Of a DNA stretch of 64,000 nt, positions 60,114 to 64,000 are shown in pieces; the first letter of the stretch is position 1; the number at the start of each line of letters is the position of its first letter. A model generated the notes under the pieces. The model was not told where the DNA came from and ran no database searches. It saw only the letters and a program-made list of their open reading frames with translations. A program made the translations under genes and the position numbers. This DNA is from JBDIBA01 sp039812705 (GTDB lineage Bacteria > Actinomycetota > Acidimicrobiia > Acidimicrobiales > JBBSGY01), in assembly GCA_039812705.1 (NCBI GenBank), contig JBDIBA010000004.1, positions 5,102 to 69,101 on the forward strand, written 5' to 3'.

Positions 60114-63100
60114 AGTGAAATTCGGACCTGGCCGTCTTCGATGTCAACATCTGCGGTGTGCCATGAACCCGCTGGGGCCGTGCCAACTGCGAAGGCGGCT
60201 GCGAGAGTTTGTGCAGAGATTTCATCGCGGAACAGTTCCAACGCCTTGGTGATCTCGTCGCTCGACTTTGTGCCTTCAACATTGAGGTCGATGCGGTCTG
60301 AGATGTGAAGGTCTGCATTGCGACGTTCTTGTTGCACCGCGCGGATGACGTCTCGAGCGATTCCTTCTGTTGCCAGTTCGGCAGTCACCTTGGTGTCCAC
60401 CTTGACGACTCCGACGTTGTTGGACAGGGCTCGGCTGTTGGAGGCGTCGAGGGGTTCAAGAACAAGATCAAACTCGCCCGGTTGAAGCTCGACCCCGGCA
60501 GCGGTGACTGTGCCGTCGTCGTTTCGTTGGTAATCGCCCTTGCGCGCTGCTCCGAGGACTTGTTGAACAGAGCCACCAATGCGCGGTCCAGCCTTGCGAG
60601 GGTCAACCGACAACTTGTACTTGGCTAGCGAGTCAACATCGGAAGTGAACTCGACTGCCTTGACGTTGGTTTCCTCCGCAATGATTTCAATCAACGAGCG
60701 GAACGTCTCTGATGGCGAGGCATTGGTGGCAATCGAAACCTTGGCGAGCGGAAGGCGAACGCGCAGGCGCTCTTCCTTGCGAACGGACAAGACCTCTGAA
60801 CAAACATTGCGTGCAAGATCCATGGCTTCGACAAGTTCAGCGTCGTGGGGCAGTTCGGTTTCTGTAGGCCAGTCTGCAAGGTGCACGCTGCGTTCGCCGG
60901 TGAGTCCCTTGTAGATCTCTTCGGACAGCATTGGCAACAACGGCGCAACGATTCTGCACAATGTCGACAGGACTGTGTGCAGCGTGTCGTAGGCGTCGAT
61001 CTTGTCTTGGTCGACGCTTCCATTAGTTGGAACGGCTCGCCAAAAACGCTCACGACTGCGCCTGATGTACCAGTTGTTGAGCGAGTCGATGAAACGCGTG
61101 ATTACAACGGTTGCGCCATATGGGTCGCTTGCGTCCATTGCTTGGGTGACTTCGTCTCGAAGCGCCGCTGTCTTGGCAAGGATGTAGCGGTCAAGCGAAC
61201 CTGTTTGGTCGGTGCGGAAGCGACCGCGAATGCCGTCGGTGTTTCCGTAAAGCGTGAGGAAGTAATACGCGTTCCAAATGGGGACGAGGACTTGGCGTGA
61301 CGACTGCACGATGTATTCGCGCTCTGCCAATGTTTCACCACCACGCAACACAGGAGACGACATCAATGTCCAACGTGTGGCGTCTGAACCAAGTGTTGAA
61401 AAGACTTCGTTCACATCTGGGTAATTGTGAAGGCGCTTGGACATCTTGCGTCCGTCATCGCCCAGGACCGTTCCGTGCGCAACGCACGTCTTGAAGGCGG
61501 GCCGGTCAAAGAGTGCGGTAGCCAGAACGTGGAGTGTGTAGAACCATCCGCGTGTTTGAGGCTGGTACTCAACAATGAAGTCCGCAGGGAAGTTGTTTTC
61601 AAACCATTCCTTGTTCTCAAACGGATAGTGGACCTGCGCGTATGGCATTGAACCGGATTCGAACCAACAGTCCATGACGTCGTCTACGCGAACCATCTTT
61701 GATTCGCCCGTCGGGTCGTCTGGGTTGGGTCGCGTCAGGTTGTCGATTTCGGGGCGGTGCAGGTTTGTCGGGCGTACGCCAAAGTCGGCTTCAAGCTCAT
61801 CGAGTGAGCCGTAAACGTCAATCCGCGGGTACTTGGGGTTGTCGCTCTTCCAAACCGGAATGGGGGATCCCCAAAAGCGGTTTCGCGAAATGCTCCAGTC
61901 GCGTGCGTCTGCAATCCACTTTCCAAAGCGGCCTTCTTTGATGTGCGACGGAATCCAGTTGATCTCGGAGTTGGTTCGCACCATTCGCCAACGCAAATCT
62001 GTCACCTTGACGAACCAGGACGACATTGCCTTGTAAATGAGTGGTGTGTCGCTTCGCCAACAGTGTGGGTAGCTGTGCGTGTACTGCTCGCGCTTGAAAA
62101 CGCGACCCGCGGCTTTCAAGTCTTCAACAATCTTTGGGTTGGCTTCGAAAACTTGCAGTCCCTCATAAGGCGGAACTTCGCTTGTGAAGACTGCTTGGGT
62201 GGTCACCGGCATGGCCATAGGAATGCCGGCGGCTTGACACGCGTAATAGTCGTCTTCGCCAAAGCCTGGCGACATGTGAACGGCGCCTGTTCCGTCCTCA
62301 GTGCTGACGAAATCGGTCTTGAGGATCTGAAACGCGTTTGGTGTGTCTTTGTAGAAGTCGAACAAAGGCGTATAAGTCAAACCAACAAGCTCTGAACCCT
62401 TGAAGGTGCGGACGAGTTCGGCGTCTTTGAGTTCGGCCTTGTACTTGGCAACCGTGGCCGCACCAATGATCAGGCGGCGGTCGCCAAGTGTGTATTCGTT
62501 GTAGTCAATATCTGCGCCAACGGCGATTGCCTGGTTCGATGGCAGCGTCCATGGCGTGGTTGTCCAGACCAGCAGTTCGCGACCGTCATGCAAGTGGAAT
62601 GCAACGGTTACTGCCGGGTCGACTCGCTTGCGGTATGCGTCGTCGAGGCGGGTTTCGAAGTTTGACAGCGGAGTTTCACATTCCCAGCAGTACGCCAGGA
62701 CGCGCCGGCCTTCGTAAACCAGACCCTTGTCGAACAAGGCCTTGAAGGCCCACATGACCGACTCCATGTAGGTGATGTCGAGCGTCTTGTAATCGTTCTC
62801 GAAGTCGACCCACCGAGCAGCGCGCGTGATGACCGATTCCCACTCGTCCGTGTAACGAACCACGGACTGGTGGCAGTAATCGTTGAACTTGTCGATGCCA
62901 AAGTCAGAAATGGCGGCCTTGCCGCTGAAGCCCAATTGCTTTTCGGCTTCCATCTCGACAGGCAGTCCGTGGCAGTCCCATCCAAAGCGTCGTTCAACCT
63001 TGTGCCCGCGCATTGTTTGATAGCGAGGGACCGTGTCTTTTACATAGGACGTCAGCAAGTGACCGTAGTGGGGTAGGCCGTTTGCGAATGGAGGGCCGTC

Positions 63101-63298
63101 GTAAAAGACGTATTCACTGGCTCCGTCGCGGTTGTCGATGCTGGCCTGAAATGTGTCGTCTTTCTTCCAGAAGTCGATAATCCGAGTCTCGATATCGTCG
63201 AACTTGGGCTGTGGCGACACGCTGGGATAACCCTGTCTGTGTTCGTCATGCGACGCCTGGTGGTTGTCTGAGGACGCTTCGTGGTTCTGGCCTGACAT
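60098..63298 (-). CDS. ileS: Isoleucyl-tRNA synthetase
   Basis: IleRS charges tRNA-Ile. The 1066-aa class-I synthetase has the HIGH-type motif in PPFANGLPHYGHLLTSYVKD, the CP1 editing domain and KMSKRL near residue 618. A long C-terminal anticodon and actinobacterial/eukaryotic-type region follows. This layout is the type-2 IleRS class, which includes many mupirocin-insensitive enzymes. A His/Asp-rich 25-residue N-terminal extension (NHEASSDNHQASHDEHRQ) precedes the core. GGGAGAAGGA lies before ATG 63298. I found no T-box in the short upstream region. Confidence 0.97.
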   Translation of the reverse strand: MSGQNHEASSDNHQASHDEHRQGYPSVSPQPKFDDIETRIIDFWKKDDTFQASIDNRDGASEYVFYDGPPFANGLPHYGHLLTSYVKDTVPRYQTMRGHKVERRFGWDCHGLPVEMEAEKQLGFSGKAAISDFGIDKFNDYCHQSVVRYTDEWESVITRAARWVDFENDYKTLDITYMESVMWAFKALFDKGLVYEGRRVLAYCWECETPLSNFETRLDDAYRKRVDPAVTVAFHLHDGRELLVWTTTPWTLPSNQAIAVGADIDYNEYTLGDRRLIIGAATVAKYKAELKDAELVRTFKGSELVGLTYTPLFDFYKDTPNAFQILKTDFVSTEDGTGAVHMSPGFGEDDYYACQAAGIPMAMPVTTQAVFTSEVPPYEGLQVFEANPKIVEDLKAAGRVFKREQYTHSYPHCWRSDTPLIYKAMSSWFVKVTDLRWRMVRTNSEINWIPSHIKEGRFGKWIADARDWSISRNRFWGSPIPVWKSDNPKYPRIDVYGSLDELEADFGVRPTNLHRPEIDNLTRPNPDDPTGESKMVRVDDVMDCWFESGSMPYAQVHYPFENKEWFENNFPADFIVEYQPQTRGWFYTLHVLATALFDRPAFKTCVAHGTVLGDDGRKMSKRLHNYPDVNEVFSTLGSDATRWTLMSSPVLRGGETLAEREYIVQSSRQVLVPIWNAYYFLTLYGNTDGIRGRFRTDQTGSLDRYILAKTAALRDEVTQAMDASDPYGATVVITRFIDSLNNWYIRRSRERFWRAVPTNGSVDQDKIDAYDTLHTVLSTLCRIVAPLLPMLSEEIYKGLTGERSVHLADWPTETELPHDAELVEAMDLARNVCSEVLSVRKEERLRVRLPLAKVSIATNASPSETFRSLIEIIAEETNVKAVEFTSDVDSLAKYKLSVDPRKAGPRIGGSVQQVLGAARKGDYQRNDDGTVTAAGVELQPGEFDLVLEPLDASNSRALSNNVGVVKVDTKVTAELATEGIARDVIRAVQQERRNADLHISDRIDLNVEGTKSSDEITKALELFRDEISAQTLAAAFAVGTAPAGSWHTADVDIEDGQVRISLRKQG

Positions 63299-63375
63299 TC
63301 CTTCTCCCTGGTTGCGCGGAGACTCTACTGGGAACCCGTCTGAACACCGTCGCTTGGCAGGTCGAATACCTGCAC

Positions 63376-63381
63376 TAACCT
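63376..63381 (+). promoter_or_regulatory. -10 element of the TraR/DksA-like gene
   Basis: TAACCT precedes a GGGGGAG ribosome binding site and the ATG at 63413. TTGGCA about 16 bases before it may be the -35. A GCAGGT-CGAAT-ACCTGC inverted repeat lies between the two. Confidence 0.4.
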
Positions 63382-63412
63382 CCGGCGCAACAAAAACGGG
63401 GGAGTACTCACA

Positions 63413-64000
63413 ATGGCCAAGGCAACGACGTCATCGAAGACGGCCAAAAACGCAACCGCAGCCAAGAAGCCCGCCACGACGGCTGCGAAGAAGACCACGA
63501 GCGCAGCAGGTTCCAGCGCCAAGGCAGCCGCTAAGCCAACGCCTAAGGCAACCGCCACTAAGACGGCTGCTGCCTCCAAGGCCAAGGCGCCGACAAAGGC
63601 AACCGCAAAGGCAGCTCCCGCAAAGGCGACTGCCGCCAAGAAATCTGTGACAACCAAGGCAGCCGCCAAGCCGACAGCCAAGGCTCCGGCCAAGTCGTCA
63701 GCCAAGACGGCAACCACAAAGGCTGCTGCAAAAGCCGCTCCGGCAAAAGCAGCGCCAAAGACAACTAAGAGTCAGACCAAGGCCGCAGCTCCTAAGGCCG
63801 CTGCAAAGCCAGCCGCAAAGGCCGCGACCACAAAGGCAGCAACCAAAGGCGCGACCACTAAGGCCGCTGCTAACAAGCCTGCTGCAAAGTCTGAAACGTC
63901 GAAAGCCGCAAAGGCCTCAACGGCAACAAAGTCCGCTGCGCCAAAATCGCCGGCCAGTGACGCAAGCAAGAATGACGCAAGCAAGAATGACGCAAGCAAG
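63413..64000 (+). CDS. Lys/Ala-rich N-terminus of a TraR/DksA-like protein (partial)
   Basis: From ATG 63413 the frame is open to the last base (196 codons). The sequence is almost entirely Ala, Lys, Thr, Pro and Ser, a histone-H1-like repeat region (AAAKPTAKAPAKSSAKTA and similar). In actinobacteria the gene after ileS is usually a TraR/DksA zinc-finger protein with such an N-terminus, followed by lspA and rluD, so I expect the zinc finger beyond the window. GGGGGAG precedes the ATG. The visible part ends with a 15-base tandem repeat. Confidence 0.65.
   Translation, partial: MAKATTSSKTAKNATAAKKPATTAAKKTTSAAGSSAKAAAKPTPKATATKTAAASKAKAPTKATAKAAPAKATAAKKSVTTKAAAKPTAKAPAKSSAKTATTKAAAKAAPAKAAPKTTKSQTKAAAPKAAAKPAAKAATTKAATKGATTKAAANKPAAKSETSKAAKASTATKSAAPKSPASDASKNDASKNDASK
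63959..64000 (+). repeat. 15-bp tandem repeat (DASKN coding)
   Basis: GACGCAAGCAAGAAT occurs twice in full (63959-63973 and 63974-63988) and a third copy is cut by the window end at 64000. In frame it encodes Asp-Ala-Ser-Lys-Asn repeats. Confidence 0.85.

Noticed and set aside
63299..63412. Possible T-box riboswitch before ileS
   Set aside because: The divergent region is only 114 bp and contains neither the T-box consensus nor an antiterminator fold; only a short GCAGGT/ACCTGC hairpin is present.
1..64000. tRNA, rRNA, CRISPR, prophage or insertion sequence
   Set aside because: No cloverleaf or rRNA sequence, no regularly spaced repeats, and no transposase or integrase motifs were recognised. 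Only the AbiEi/DUF559 cassette looks acquired.

Overview
The window looks like a chromosomal segment of an actinobacterium, most likely of the class Acidimicrobiia (freshwater Ilumatobacter-like relatives would fit). The evidence is a Wag31-type DivIVA with SepF and YggT beside a dcw cluster that lacks ftsA, a DUF3040 protein, a mycobacterial-type LexA operator (GAAC-N4-GTTC), a long type-2 IleRS next to a Lys/Ala-rich TraR/DksA-like gene, meso-DAP genes, moderate GC content, and many genes that appear to be transcribed without a leader. The class assignment is inference. I saw no rRNA, tRNA, CRISPR array, transposase or phage gene.

Layout. 1-2.6 kb: the end of an unknown gene, converging with a glycogen-debranching enzyme. 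2.6-9.9 kb: rbfA-truB-ribF-rpsO-pnp-M16 protease-dapB (translation, RNA decay, lysine/DAP). 9.9-18.7 kb: an acyltransferase/DedA-like pair divergent from RNase J, then ftsK, converging with a two-gene cell-wall module that encodes a membrane-anchored protein with three peptidoglycan-hydrolase-like domains. 18.8-24.1 kb: thrB, rimO, pgsA, cinA and recA, with recA under two apparent DNA-damage promoters. 24.1-25.5 kb: a 1.3 kb island holding one AbiEi/DUF559 gene between two 61-bp inverted repeats, at the place where recX often sits. 25.6-32.1 kb: miaB-miaA-hflX-dapF facing dapE-dapD. 32.1-33.7 kb: lexA divergent from a small LysM membrane protein that resembles SOS-induced division inhibitors. 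33.7-42.5 kb: an inositol-phosphatase-family enzyme, a polyprenol-phosphate mannosyltransferase-like enzyme, dinB, DUF3040, a disaccharide-phosphorylase/beta-phosphoglucomutase pair and RF3. 42.6-60 kb: an LplA-like ligase, then the dcw cluster mraZ-rsmH-ftsL-ftsI-murE-mraY-ftsW-murG-murC-ftsQ-ftsZ-yfiH-sepF-yggT-divIVA. 60-64 kb: ileS and the start of a TraR/DksA-like gene, cut by the window end.

How the parts work together. Two themes dominate. The first is growth and division: dcw genes, FtsK, a wall-hydrolase module, and DAP synthesis (dapB, dapF, dapD, dapE) feeding a DAP-type MurE. The second is the DNA-damage response: recA, lexA, dinB and the LysM protein. recA and lexA have SOS operators in identical promoter geometry. 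recA and the LysM gene also share a second promoter motif that resembles the LexA-independent RecA-NDp (PafBC) class.

Most distinctive observations: the inverted-repeat-flanked AbiEi/DUF559 cassette; the dual damage promoters at recA and the LysM gene; the five-repeat, 10-bp-periodic MraZ operator on the mraZ promoter; clean absence of murF, murD and murB from an otherwise tight dcw cluster; and a recurrent TANNNT-N6-8-start-codon arrangement that points to widespread leaderless transcription. No wholly new multi-gene system is proven; the AbiEi/DUF559 cassette is the best candidate for an undescribed element.
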